Part shown: positions 25,772-34,625 of the stretch, piece after piece | Numbering within the stretch: position 1 is the first letter of the stretch | Layout of the letters: each line of letters starts with the position of its first letter | Source: Wolinella sp963540505 | GTDB lineage: Bacteria > Campylobacterota > Campylobacteria > Campylobacterales > Helicobacteraceae | Length of the DNA stretch: 64,000 bases | Direction: 5' to 3' | Assembly (NCBI GenBank): GCA_963540505.1 | Contig: CAUTMV010000001.1 | Span: forward strand, 124,001-188,000 | Notes under the pieces: generated by a model | Told to the model about the DNA's origin: nothing | Databases searched by the model: none | The model's input: the letters and a program-made list of their open reading frames with translations, nothing else | Made by a program: the position numbers and the translations under genes

Positions 25772-26908
25772 TTAGCTGCACATCTTGGCGATAACCTCTT
25801 TTAGAACTTTCTTATTTTGATTGCTATTGTAGAGTTGCGCGGCACTTTTGGAGGCTCGTTTGTAGCTTGTAAGCTCATCACGAGTCATGTTCAAAAGTCG
25901 CTCGCCCACCGCCTGCGGAGCGAAACTTTGAGCTATGATTCCCAGCCCCTCACGCTCCACAATCTCCGCCATCTCCGGACTTGGACCGATGATGATGGCT
26001 AGGTGTGCTTGAATAAACTCAAAAAATTTATTGGGCAAGCAGTGCAAGAGATTAAAGGTCGTGGGCGGGCAGAGGAAAATTCCCATGTCATATTGCGAGA
26101 TGAATGGAATAATCTCCTCAAAAGGCACAGGAGGGATAATCCTGACATTTGAACGCGTGTTTGCCATTTTTTCCAAGTGCGCGTAATATTCGCTATGAGC
26201 GGGCGCTTTTACGAGCATCAGATCAAGACTAAAGCGAGAATCGACATAATCCATCATCTCAATCATGCCCTCGATTCTGCGATCGGGCGAGGCTAGTCCG
26301 TGGTGGATTAGGCGAATGGAAGTTGTGGGGGAATCGGGAAAAATATCGTGCATATCGGGCAGGCTCATGATCACATTGCATTTGATGTTATAGTTTTTTT
26401 CATATTCGCGGGCGATTCCCGGTGCAATCGTATAAATATAGTCTGCTTGTTTGAGAAACTCCCTACACATCCAGTCATTGAATTTTGCAAAAAGTCTCCT
26501 CCATCTTCGATTCTCCTCGCATTCGCGCGGATAGTATTCTCGCAGATCCATGATGACTTTTGCATTTTTCTTATTTTCAAGAACAATGGGCAATAGCACC
26601 AAGTCATGGCAAAAAATAAAGTCAAACTCGTATTCTTGTAAGTAGCCAGCGATCTTTAATCTCGTGGGGATAAAGATGAGTGTGCGATAATTCCGCATAA
26701 ATACATTAATGTGCAGCAGGATCTCTTGTAAGAAATTGCGTTTTTTTGGCACTTCATAGCTTAAAACCCGCACCCCATCTATTTCTGTGGCATTTCTGCC
26801 GATCGCTGTTACTTCGTATTCATCTTTAAAAGCCTTAATTACGCGATTTGGTCGCGGATTTGTCGCCGGATTTGCTTCACAGATGATGGCTATTTTATAT
26901 TTTGACAT
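25772..26908 (-). CDS. GT-B family glycosyltransferase
   Basis: This 378-residue protein has two Rossmann-like halves: IAIICEANPATNPRPNRVI and MDLREYYPREC in the first, and LIHHGLASPDRRIEGMIE, DMGIFLCPPTTFNLLHCLP and KFFEFIQAHLAIIIG in the second. This is the layout of a glycosyltransferase family 1/4-like enzyme. ATG 26908 is chosen because MSKYKIAIICE fits a true N-terminus; a longer frame to 26986 would lie inside AsnB copy 2. It overlaps that gene by 14 bases. The sugar donor is unknown. Confidence 0.82.
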   Translation of the reverse strand: MSKYKIAIICEANPATNPRPNRVIKAFKDEYEVTAIGRNATEIDGVRVLSYEVPKKRNFLQEILLHINVFMRNYRTLIFIPTRLKIAGYLQEYEFDFIFCHDLVLLPIVLENKKNAKVIMDLREYYPRECEENRRWRRLFAKFNDWMCREFLKQADYIYTIAPGIAREYEKNYNIKCNVIMSLPDMHDIFPDSPTTSIRLIHHGLASPDRRIEGMIEMMDYVDSRFSLDLMLVKAPAHSEYYAHLEKMANTRSNVRIIPPVPFEEIIPFISQYDMGIFLCPPTTFNLLHCLPNKFFEFIQAHLAIIIGPSPEMAEIVEREGLGIIAQSFAPQAVGERLLNMTRDELTSYKRASKSAAQLYNSNQNKKVLKEVIAKMCS

Positions 26909-28667
26909 TGAATATTTGCTCCCATTTTGCAATACTAAAGAGTTTCCACAGGAGAAAATCATCACGCCTGATGTCCATTCGCACAAACAGCTCTTTTAGG
27001 ATTTTAGATTCGTGAATTTCTTCAAGCATCTCTTCGCGATAGGAATCAATCCATAACTTCTGCGGGCTCTCAAAGCCCATTTTATTATATCGCCATATAA
27101 TTTCTTTGGGTAATAGCCCGTTTTTATCAAATACTTCGCGCAGCGTGTATTTTAGGTATCCCTTTTGGAATCTGCTCTGTGTCGGGTAATTAATTACCAG
27201 CTCAAGGAGGCGATAGTCCAAATAGGGTAATCGTGTCTCAACACCAAAGTGCATAGAATCGCGATCTTCAAAGCGCAAGAGTGCGGGCAAGTTGTTTGAG
27301 AAGATTTCACGAATATTAAATGAGCTCATATCACGGAATCCAAGCATAGGCAACAGAGCATCTTTGTTGAGGTATTTTGGGTTGAAGTTACCTTTCTGCG
27401 TGATCATATCCCACGCTAAAAGCGGATCATCTACACCCCTTAACCCCTCGAGGATTCCCGCCTTGTCGTATCTAAAAAGCTTTAATTCGTTAAAAAATTC
27501 CTCTTGCGTGCAGATTCCCCGATCGCGCAGGTCTTTATAGATAAATTTCAAATAGTGTTCATAGCCTAAAAATACCTCATCAGCCCCCTGTCCATCGAGC
27601 ATTACTTTTATTCCTAGCTCTTTGGCTCCTTTCATCACGAAATATTGCATGAAAATCGAACTGCTACCAAAAGGCTCATCTTGTGTGTAAAAAACTTCAT
27701 CGACACAAGCTTTGAAATCCTTAAAACTCGGCTCAATAATGTGAAGCTTAATCCCCAAAAAATCTGCAACATGTCGTGCATAGGCACTTTCGTCGTTTTC
27801 GCTCAAGGAAGATTTAGCGTGGATCGCCTCCAGCCCGCCTTGCATTCTGCTTGCAAGTGCCACGATTCCCGAGCTATCAAGCCCCCCGCTCAGGCACGCT
27901 CCCACCTTCACATCAGAGCGAAGGCGCAAAGAGATCGATTCCTCTAAAAGCTTGAATAGCTCGCCACTGTCATAAACTTTGGAAATCCTAGGAATCTCAT
28001 AATATTTTTTAAGAAACAGCTTATTGCTTTTAAGTTTGAAAACGAGATTGCATGAGGCTTCCAGACGCTTGATTCCTCTAAAAAATGTTTCCTCGCCAAA
28101 ATCCGAGAATCCTCGAGCGATATAGGGAATCATCGCTGAAAAATTTGCTTTGCATTCTCCTAAAAGTGGCAACAATGCCTTAATTTCGCTGGCAAAAACA
28201 AGCTCTTCATCGCGGAAAAAATAGTAAAAGGGCTTTATGCCAAAACGGTCGCGACTGCAAAAGAGCTCCTCTTTTTGCGCATCATAGATGGCAAACGCCC
28301 ACATTCCGTTAAAATGCTCGACGCACGATTCCCCAAAAAGGTCATAAGCCGCCATGATGGCTTCCGTATCGCTCTGCGTATCGAAGCGATACCCTTGCGC
28401 GCAGAGCTCGTTGCGCAGCTCAAGGTAGTTGTAGATTTCGCCGTTGTGAATAATGGTATAGCGTCCTTGGTAGTGCATGGGCTGCGAGGAGCGGGAATCA
28501 AGATCAATGATAGACAGCCTCGTGTGTCCGAGGTAAACGCAGTGAGTGTCGGTCGTGGTTGTGAAGTAGTCGTGGGAATCAGGACCTCTGTGGAGCAATT
28601 TTTTTAGCGCAAGGTCAGTCTCTCTGGGGGGCGTGTTTTTTGCGAGATAGCCTATGATTCCGCACAT
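26895..28667 (-). CDS. asnB: asparagine synthetase-like amidotransferase, copy 2
   Basis: This 590-residue full-length AsnB homologue has Cys2 in MCGIIGYL, the glutaminase segment HTRLSIIDLDSRSSQPMHYQ and the ATP-binding CLSGGLDSSGIVALA. It is clearly diverged from copy 1, so the two probably amidate different acceptors rather than being redundant. Both sit in the glycan run, favouring a sugar-acid or peptide acceptor over free aspartate (inference). It begins one base after the end of the radical SAM gene. Confidence 0.87.
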   Translation of the reverse strand: MCGIIGYLAKNTPPRETDLALKKLLHRGPDSHDYFTTTTDTHCVYLGHTRLSIIDLDSRSSQPMHYQGRYTIIHNGEIYNYLELRNELCAQGYRFDTQSDTEAIMAAYDLFGESCVEHFNGMWAFAIYDAQKEELFCSRDRFGIKPFYYFFRDEELVFASEIKALLPLLGECKANFSAMIPYIARGFSDFGEETFFRGIKRLEASCNLVFKLKSNKLFLKKYYEIPRISKVYDSGELFKLLEESISLRLRSDVKVGACLSGGLDSSGIVALASRMQGGLEAIHAKSSLSENDESAYARHVADFLGIKLHIIEPSFKDFKACVDEVFYTQDEPFGSSSIFMQYFVMKGAKELGIKVMLDGQGADEVFLGYEHYLKFIYKDLRDRGICTQEEFFNELKLFRYDKAGILEGLRGVDDPLLAWDMITQKGNFNPKYLNKDALLPMLGFRDMSSFNIREIFSNNLPALLRFEDRDSMHFGVETRLPYLDYRLLELVINYPTQSRFQKGYLKYTLREVFDKNGLLPKEIIWRYNKMGFESPQKLWIDSYREEMLEEIHESKILKELFVRMDIRRDDFLLWKLFSIAKWEQIFNVKI

Positions 28668-28668
28668 G

Positions 28669-30108
28669 TTAGAGACCGAACTTTGCTAAAAACTGCTTAA
28701 TCTTCCTTGCGTAGCCCTTCTTGTAGAGCCATAAAATAAGTCCTGCCGGAAGCGGTCGTAAATAGATTGGAAGTAGAAAATATCGGGTCGTAATTTCTGT
28801 CTGTGTAGCGAAGTAGTTTTCAAAAATAAAGACTCGCTCACTCTTGTCGCTATTAGCGTCATAAAGAGAGCAGTTTTTGCAGTAGTTCCTGAATATGTCA
28901 TTAAACTCATAAAGATCATCAATGCGCTGCATCGCCTCTTTTAGCGTTGTTTTTTGAAGAACATTAGGGATATGTTCCTCGATTCTTGTGTAAAAGTAAT
29001 ACCCCCCACAGCAGGGAACTACTTTGCCATCTGGAAGAACAATTGGATTCCCATAGCCTTTGCATGTGCCATGGATATACTTACCGCGCTTTGCCCCATA
29101 GTGCATCATTTTTTCATTGCTACCTTTAAACATCTTATTTACATTAATTTGGTTGAGCTTTGCCTTCTTGTAAAAGTCCAAAATCTCCTGCATATCATTA
29201 TTTGGCATGAGATTTGGTTGCTCGGTTGCTTGTACTTGGACGTAGATTTTCGGATTATATTTTTTAAACAAAATGGGCGCATTGATCGCTCTTGTGTAAG
29301 CGGCGTGCGTTGCTGGTTTTCGGATGATCTTATAATGGTCATAATTGAGACTGTCAATACTAATAGTAATGCGATCGATGCCTATTTCGCAGATTTCTTT
29401 AATATCTTCTTCGCTTAGGAGACCTCCATTAGAGGTTATGACGGTTTGTAGACCAAACTCTTTAGTAAGTCTTAATATTTCACGCCATTGCTTATGGAGG
29501 AAAAATTCGCCATTTGGTGTCAGGTTGATCTGCTCGATTCCCGCGTCTTTAGCCTTCTGCAGTAGCAACCTGATTTCATCAAGGCTCATGGTGCGCTTGA
29601 TGGATTTTCGCTCTGCAAAGTAGTCTCCGTCATATCCTTCGCCATAATATGGGCACATTCCACAGGCATAGTTGCATGAAGCTAGTGTGAGGAGACTCAT
29701 TGACTTAAATTTGCGCGCGCGAATCTCTTTAAAAAGCTCCGATTCTTGTGTTGCGGAGTTTTCCTGTCCATTCAAAGCATTTTTTTTTACAAATCTAAAG
29801 TATGCGTGCGTTCCCGCGACATTTTTGCCGATTTGTTCTAGCTTCTCGTTATGGAAAGCAAAACCATCGACGTAATCGCTAATCCCATGTGCCTTTAGGC
29901 GTGAGAGGAGCGCATCTTTTACTTTATTAGACGCGAGCATAATTTTGCCCTCTCTCAATCCGCGTTTGAGCGTATTTTCCAAAGAGAGCTCAGGGGTGGA
30001 ATCGTCAATGAACTCATAGGTGTCTTGGCTACCTTGTTGTCCTAAATAGTCAAAGAGCACCCCAAGCTCTTTCCCAAATGTCCCTTTTGGATAGATAAAA
30101 TAGTGCAT
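28669..30108 (-). CDS. radical SAM/SPASM protein with PglD_N-like N-terminal domain
   Basis: This 479-residue protein has an N-terminal domain of about 100 residues (HYFIYPKGTFGKELG, then EFIDDSTPE) shared with the next gene upstream. It then has a radical SAM core with CNYACGMC (Cys145, 149, 152). A C-terminal SPASM-like cysteine set follows: CKGYGNP, VPCCGG and NYCKNC. Radical SAM/SPASM enzymes modify peptides, sugars or cofactors through a 5'-deoxyadenosyl radical. In this setting a nucleotide-sugar or glycan substrate is likely, but the reaction is unknown. Its ATG overlaps the previous stop (TAATG). Confidence 0.82.
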   Translation of the reverse strand: MHYFIYPKGTFGKELGVLFDYLGQQGSQDTYEFIDDSTPELSLENTLKRGLREGKIMLASNKVKDALLSRLKAHGISDYVDGFAFHNEKLEQIGKNVAGTHAYFRFVKKNALNGQENSATQESELFKEIRARKFKSMSLLTLASCNYACGMCPYYGEGYDGDYFAERKSIKRTMSLDEIRLLLQKAKDAGIEQINLTPNGEFFLHKQWREILRLTKEFGLQTVITSNGGLLSEEDIKEICEIGIDRITISIDSLNYDHYKIIRKPATHAAYTRAINAPILFKKYNPKIYVQVQATEQPNLMPNNDMQEILDFYKKAKLNQINVNKMFKGSNEKMMHYGAKRGKYIHGTCKGYGNPIVLPDGKVVPCCGGYYFYTRIEEHIPNVLQKTTLKEAMQRIDDLYEFNDIFRNYCKNCSLYDANSDKSERVFIFENYFATQTEITTRYFLLPIYLRPLPAGLILWLYKKGYARKIKQFLAKFGL

Positions 30109-31427
30109 TACAGCTCCTTGTTTAGTATTTTGATGATTGTTTGTGCCAGATTCTTTGAGGAATCGATACGAGGATAGAGATTATTTTCTCGATATGCCTC
30201 AATCTTTTTGCGCCATGTGGTTAGGTTATCAGCAATTTCTTTGAGAGCATTAACTACCTCAAGGGGTGATGTCGCATAGCGATGAATGTCCTCTTCTAAG
30301 AATCTAACCCCCTCGACACTCTCTTTGTCGCTCACTCCAAAAATAATCGCAGGGCGAAGCATGCTAAAGGGGAAAGAATATGCAAGCGTGCTAAAGTCTG
30401 TAATGACGCTCAAGCACTCTTGCTTTAGCTCCTGTTCAAACTTCGGAGTGCCATCAACGAAGAATCGACCACTGTTGCCAAAACGCCTCATCGCCTCCTC
30501 TTCAATCTCCAAGATTCGTTCAAATGGACAAAAACGTAGCACGACACTAAAGGACGTCTGCTTTAATATCGTCTCAATCAAATCATAAAACGCCTCTTTG
30601 TCATCAATTTGCTTAGGAGCCAGAAGCACTTTTTTGAGAGTTGCATTCTTGTTTTTAGTGGTCTTTATTTCATCAAAGCCTAGGTAGCCATTTTGAATAA
30701 TCTTGGTGCGGGCGTGATATTTTTGTGCAAGTTTTGTAAACCACTCAAAATCAACCGTATTGCTGAGCACCAGATAGTCGTTTTGTCGCAGATACCAATC
30801 CCTAATAACCTCTACATATTCTGTTTCATTAGGAAAATGAAAATGCAGCTGCGAAAAGTGTCTTAAGCTATGTCCAAGATTTATGCTTTTAACACTATGA
30901 TGGGTTTTGCCCCCATTCGTAGTTACCAAAAGGGCAACCTCTTTTATTTCAGTCAAAAAGTCATGCCATGCGATAATGCAGGTTGATGTGCCGATGCGAT
31001 CCTTGTTTTGCTCCAGTGCCTTTTTACTCGTAGCAATATAGAGTATCTCCACGCCAAGAGCTTTCAGCTCACGATCCACATCTCCCAAATGCTTCTCTTT
31101 TGAGAAGCCACTAAGCACGATAGCGACGGTTTTTCTAGGATTTTTAAGATGCTCTATCAAGTAGTTTTGGTTTTTTTCTCCAAATAGGGCGATTCCGTCG
31201 CAGAAATTTTTAATTCCTTCGCGCTTGAGGCTATTTTCGAGCTCTTTTTGAAATTTTTTTGAAGCAATCAAGACGGGATTTTCTTTGATTTCATGTTTAA
31301 GGGATTTTAACGATCTCTTTTCATCTCCATCATCAATAAAACTAACGCAGGAATCGGGCTCAAAAAAGCGAATAATATCCGCCAATACAAGCCCATTTTT
31401 CCCTGTTGGATAGATGAAATAGCGCAC
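30108..31427 (-). CDS. TagF/CDP-glycerol transferase-like protein with PglD_N-like N-terminal domain
   Basis: This 439-residue protein has an N-terminal domain (RYFIYPTGKNGLVLADI, then SFIDDGDEKRSL and LIASKKFQKEL) homologous to that of the radical SAM gene. Its C-terminal half resembles the GT-B fold of teichoic-acid glycerophosphotransferases, with VLLAPKQ, VVLRFCPFER and VITDFSTLAYSFPF. GTG 31427 is chosen as the start because it aligns with the paralogue MHYFIYP; an ATG at 31457 would overlap the upstream gene. It may transfer a polyol phosphate or sugar. Function otherwise unknown. Confidence 0.75.
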   Translation of the reverse strand: MRYFIYPTGKNGLVLADIIRFFEPDSCVSFIDDGDEKRSLKSLKHEIKENPVLIASKKFQKELENSLKREGIKNFCDGIALFGEKNQNYLIEHLKNPRKTVAIVLSGFSKEKHLGDVDRELKALGVEILYIATSKKALEQNKDRIGTSTCIIAWHDFLTEIKEVALLVTTNGGKTHHSVKSINLGHSLRHFSQLHFHFPNETEYVEVIRDWYLRQNDYLVLSNTVDFEWFTKLAQKYHARTKIIQNGYLGFDEIKTTKNKNATLKKVLLAPKQIDDKEAFYDLIETILKQTSFSVVLRFCPFERILEIEEEAMRRFGNSGRFFVDGTPKFEQELKQECLSVITDFSTLAYSFPFSMLRPAIIFGVSDKESVEGVRFLEEDIHRYATSPLEVVNALKEIADNLTTWRKKIEAYRENNLYPRIDSSKNLAQTIIKILNKEL

Positions 31428-31429
31428 GA

Positions 31430-32401
31430 TTAAGCTTTTTGCACAATAAATCGCCACGTGCGAATATCGCGGGCGTTAAATTCTAATCTTTTAAACTCCT
31501 CCGGGCTAAACTGGAGCTTTTTGACTGCAAGCCAGTCATAGTAGATTCTTACATGGCGTTCTAATGGATAGCGATCAACCCATGTATCTACCATAGATTT
31601 GCTCGCTTTTTGCTCTTTATGGACGAGCTTCAGCCCGACCCCAGAGAAGATGCTTTCTAAAAACTCCGGACTATACATATTCAGATAAACATACTCATCA
31701 AATTGCACCGTCATAATGGTGCCAAGGGTGGTAATTACGTTATCATCGACGATAATAATCCCTCCCTCTTTAAGGTGGTCAAAGAGCTCCTTAAAGAACC
31801 AAGCCACATCAAGGTTCCACATTGTGATCCCTCTCATAATGATAAAGTCAAACCTCTCCTCTTTGTGCTCTTGCCCGAGCCCCTCCGCCATCGCATCGCC
31901 CAACTTTTGTCGATTTATGTCATAAAAGAATGCCGCGATTCCCAGCCGCTCTTTTGCCTGTTTTACCACTTCGGCATTATATTCGCTTAAGCTCACACTC
32001 CGTGCACCTTGAGACAAAAAATAGTGGATAAAATCTCCCCCTCCTCCGCTAATCTCCAAAATATCCTTTCCCTCGATATTCAGATGGTATTTTGAGATCA
32101 TATCCTGATGAAACTCTTTTGCGTATGCTTTAGAGTATTCAATGTGCGATGGAGTCAAAAAATAGTCCCATGCCCTAGTGGAATCTCCTGCAATTTCCTC
32201 ATGACGTAGCAATCTTTCCTCTGTCTGACTCCATTTACGTTTCCTAAAATATTTGCGTGCAAGCGGTGCTATGATGTCAAGAGGATAGCGACTTTTGACC
32301 TTACTTTCCGAGCATCGGCAAGATTTGCAGAGCTTCCATTTATGCTTATAGCTATCAAGATAGATTAGCTCCTTGCCCCCACAAAATCTACATGTTTGCA
32401 T
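31430..32401 (-). CDS. SAM-dependent methyltransferase with N-terminal zinc-knuckle
   Basis: This 323-residue protein begins MQTCRFCGG and has a second pair CKSCRC, a likely zinc-binding knuckle. A class I methyltransferase core follows with ILEISGGGGDFIHYF as motif I and FDFIIMRGITMWNL. Zinc-knuckle methyltransferases of this type are common in deoxysugar and O-antigen pathways, where they C- or O-methylate NDP-sugars; this is inference here. It lies between two transferase genes with gaps of 12 and 2 bases. Confidence 0.8.
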   Translation of the reverse strand: MQTCRFCGGKELIYLDSYKHKWKLCKSCRCSESKVKSRYPLDIIAPLARKYFRKRKWSQTEERLLRHEEIAGDSTRAWDYFLTPSHIEYSKAYAKEFHQDMISKYHLNIEGKDILEISGGGGDFIHYFLSQGARSVSLSEYNAEVVKQAKERLGIAAFFYDINRQKLGDAMAEGLGQEHKEERFDFIIMRGITMWNLDVAWFFKELFDHLKEGGIIIVDDNVITTLGTIMTVQFDEYVYLNMYSPEFLESIFSGVGLKLVHKEQKASKSMVDTWVDRYPLERHVRIYYDWLAVKKLQFSPEEFKRLEFNARDIRTWRFIVQKA

Positions 32402-32413
32402 AAATCATACCTT

Positions 32414-34447
32414 TTACTTTAAAGCTTCAATCATATCGCGAACTACTACTATGCGTAAGCAAAGTTGTTCAAGATGTGCGGTGATTTTATTGATTAAGGG
32501 CAGTTGATACCTTTCATGCTCTCCTCGTAAAATTGTATTAGCTTTATCAACATAGTCATCGCTGGTATAAGCAATTTCTTGTCCAATTCCCGCAACAAAA
32601 CCCTCTTTGTAAGAATCGGGTGAAACTCCATATTGCTGTGAGATCTCGATGTATAAGTCGCGATTTGCTTCTAAATAATTGTGAGCAGCCTCATCTCTAA
32701 GCTCTTTTGTCGTATCGAAATAGGCGTAAATCACTTTCCCGTGTCCTTTAAAAGCAAACTCCCTCATACTCTCCCCCTGCTCCAGCGGAAAAGTATCGCA
32801 CCATATATCAATAATATGCCCATAGATATGCGGATTGACCCAGCCGGGCATGAAGAAGCGTTCGCTAATCCCCAGACTTTCCACTTTAGCGCGGATACTC
32901 TCGCTATTCCCTACACCCGCGGCGATGTAAATGGTATTTGCGTTTTGGTGCATGATTTTGGCAATCGTCTCAAGATACTCATCGCTATCTACCTTGATAA
33001 GACGCCCGATCGTCCCTAAAATCACGGTATCTTTGGGGTATTTTGCTCGCTCGCTCTCAATAAGCTCAGGAGCGATGGGCGGATCATAGAAGCGTTCCAT
33101 GTCCATGGGCACTGTAAGGCTTTGGAATTTAAAATATTTTTCACTTGCGCAGTGGCTGATACGTTGGTCGATTCCCGCGACGTCATATGCGCCATTACCG
33201 TGACTCCAGAAAATTTGCTTTGGCGCACTGCGTGAAATGAGTAGAAAATCGCTGATGTCATAGCCATTATTGGGCGAAATGAGAATATCCACCTCATCAT
33301 GAATAATGCGCTCGCGCAGGGCTAGAGCCTTATCTAGGTGCGAATGATAGAGCCCTTTTGCGCCGATAATCTTTGAGACGACATCGACCACCTCCACACC
33401 CAAATCCCTAAAACTCTGCAAAATATACGCATCATCACCACTCTTCTCAACGTAGCCCATGAGATAGAGCTTCACTTCGTAATTCTCGCGGAACTCCTTA
33501 TTCTCCATGAGAGCTTTTAGGAGCGACCATTCGACCTTGTAGGGGGAATTCTCCACCGCGCGATCCCGCAGGAATCCAATCACTTTCTTACCCGATTCCC
33601 GCACTTTTGGCTTACAAGGCGGAAGATCCTGTGCAAATTTCGCATAATAGGGCTCAGCCGCTTTTACAATCTCATCATTGAAGGTTTTCCACTCCTCTTG
33701 ACTTTGGAAGTGATTCCCCATCTTATGGTAGATGTAGAAATGCAGATACATCGCCTGCTCGATTTCATCTCGCTCAAGGTGCTCATAGAAGTTCGCGCGC
33801 CACAGCGGATAGAGCTCCATCCATTTAGGGGAGTTGAAGAACGATGGGACATTCCACAGCACATGCAAAGACCAGTTGTAGATTGAGCGTCGCTCATGAG
33901 GCGTTAGATTCCTGTAATTCTGCGCTTCCAAAAGTCCGCTTAGCGCGTCAAAAAGCAGCTCCATAGGAATATCAAACAGTGCGCAAAAATTCCGAACCAT
34001 CTCATCGATTTTGAGATTTGTCGCTTCGTGAATATCAAGGATAAGCATGCTTCTAAAAAGCTCGCTCACCATCCTTTTGCCATCGCCACGCAACATCATG
34101 GACGCGAGCTTGAGCTCTAGGAGGAGGAATCTCTCTACGATTCCCAGCGATTGGTTGCCAATATGTGTCGTGGCGAGCGTGATATAGCCATCAAATCGGT
34201 TATCAGGAGCAACCTCTCTAAAAAGCCCATAAAGATAGAAATATCCCAAATCCATAATCTCCCCGCGCGAGAGAATGAGCGTGAGAATCTGCTCTCTAAA
34301 AAGCTCTGCAAGCGCGCTAGTGTTTTGGTTTTTGAGCGATTCCCATACACTTTTTTGAGCAAAAATTTTGACCGCTTCATCAAGCTCTCTTTTATTTTTG
34401 CACGCGCTCACGCGCCCTTCCAGCTCCTGCAATAGACTTTCTGACAT
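32414..34447 (-). CDS. large flagellar-locus glycosyltransferase (GT-B, O-GlcNAc-transferase-like C-terminus)
   Basis: This 677-residue protein has a helical N-terminal half of about 280 residues without clear TPR signatures. The C-terminal GT-B region has HGNGAYDVAGIDQRISH, VILGTIGRLIKVDSDEYLE and FMPGWVNPHIYGHIIDIW, then DTFPLEQGESMREFAFKG, the layout of SPY/O-GlcNAc-like transferases. It is the first gene of the minus-strand run and diverges from flaB, so adding the first sugar to flagellin is an attractive role (inference). ATG 34447 is preferred over a frame extending to 34495. Confidence 0.78.
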   Translation of the reverse strand: MSESLLQELEGRVSACKNKRELDEAVKIFAQKSVWESLKNQNTSALAELFREQILTLILSRGEIMDLGYFYLYGLFREVAPDNRFDGYITLATTHIGNQSLGIVERFLLLELKLASMMLRGDGKRMVSELFRSMLILDIHEATNLKIDEMVRNFCALFDIPMELLFDALSGLLEAQNYRNLTPHERRSIYNWSLHVLWNVPSFFNSPKWMELYPLWRANFYEHLERDEIEQAMYLHFYIYHKMGNHFQSQEEWKTFNDEIVKAAEPYYAKFAQDLPPCKPKVRESGKKVIGFLRDRAVENSPYKVEWSLLKALMENKEFRENYEVKLYLMGYVEKSGDDAYILQSFRDLGVEVVDVVSKIIGAKGLYHSHLDKALALRERIIHDEVDILISPNNGYDISDFLLISRSAPKQIFWSHGNGAYDVAGIDQRISHCASEKYFKFQSLTVPMDMERFYDPPIAPELIESERAKYPKDTVILGTIGRLIKVDSDEYLETIAKIMHQNANTIYIAAGVGNSESIRAKVESLGISERFFMPGWVNPHIYGHIIDIWCDTFPLEQGESMREFAFKGHGKVIYAYFDTTKELRDEAAHNYLEANRDLYIEISQQYGVSPDSYKEGFVAGIGQEIAYTSDDYVDKANTILRGEHERYQLPLINKITAHLEQLCLRIVVVRDMIEALK

Positions 34448-34571
34448 ATAACTCTCTTTCTTTATAACTAGCGCATTCAAGGCATATCTACGCACTCTCA
34501 GACGCTCATCATATCATAGCAACCCCAAAAACTCTCGCACTCATATCGGCGGAATCTCAGATCGCTAAAGT

Positions 34572-34587
34572 TGGAACACTATTTGCT
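34572..34587 (+). promoter_or_regulatory. sigma-54 promoter of flaB
   Basis: TGGAACACTATTTGCT carries GG at 34573-34574 and GC at 34585-34586 with exactly ten bases between them, the -24/-12 arrangement required by sigma-54. It ends 38 bases before the flagellin ATG. In Helicobacter the minor flagellin gene flaB is sigma-54 (RpoN/FlgR) dependent, in agreement with the product. Confidence 0.82.
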
Positions 34588-34625
34588 AGCTTGAGCGTAA
34601 TTAAATTTTGGCAAAGGATGCGAAG

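Noticed and set aside
26909..26986. N-terminal extension of the glycosyltransferase reading frame
   Set aside because: It overlaps the 3' end of AsnB copy 2 and does not resemble a protein start; MSKYKIAIICE at 26908 does.
29780..29788. T9 (A9 on the coding strand) in the radical SAM gene as a switch
   Set aside because: A/T tracts of nine are common and fairly stable; the frame is open on both sides, with no sign of alternative states.
34448..34495. N-terminal extension of the large glycosyltransferase
   Set aside because: The upstream residues have no similarity to family N-termini and the ATG at 34447 has a purine-rich ribosome site.
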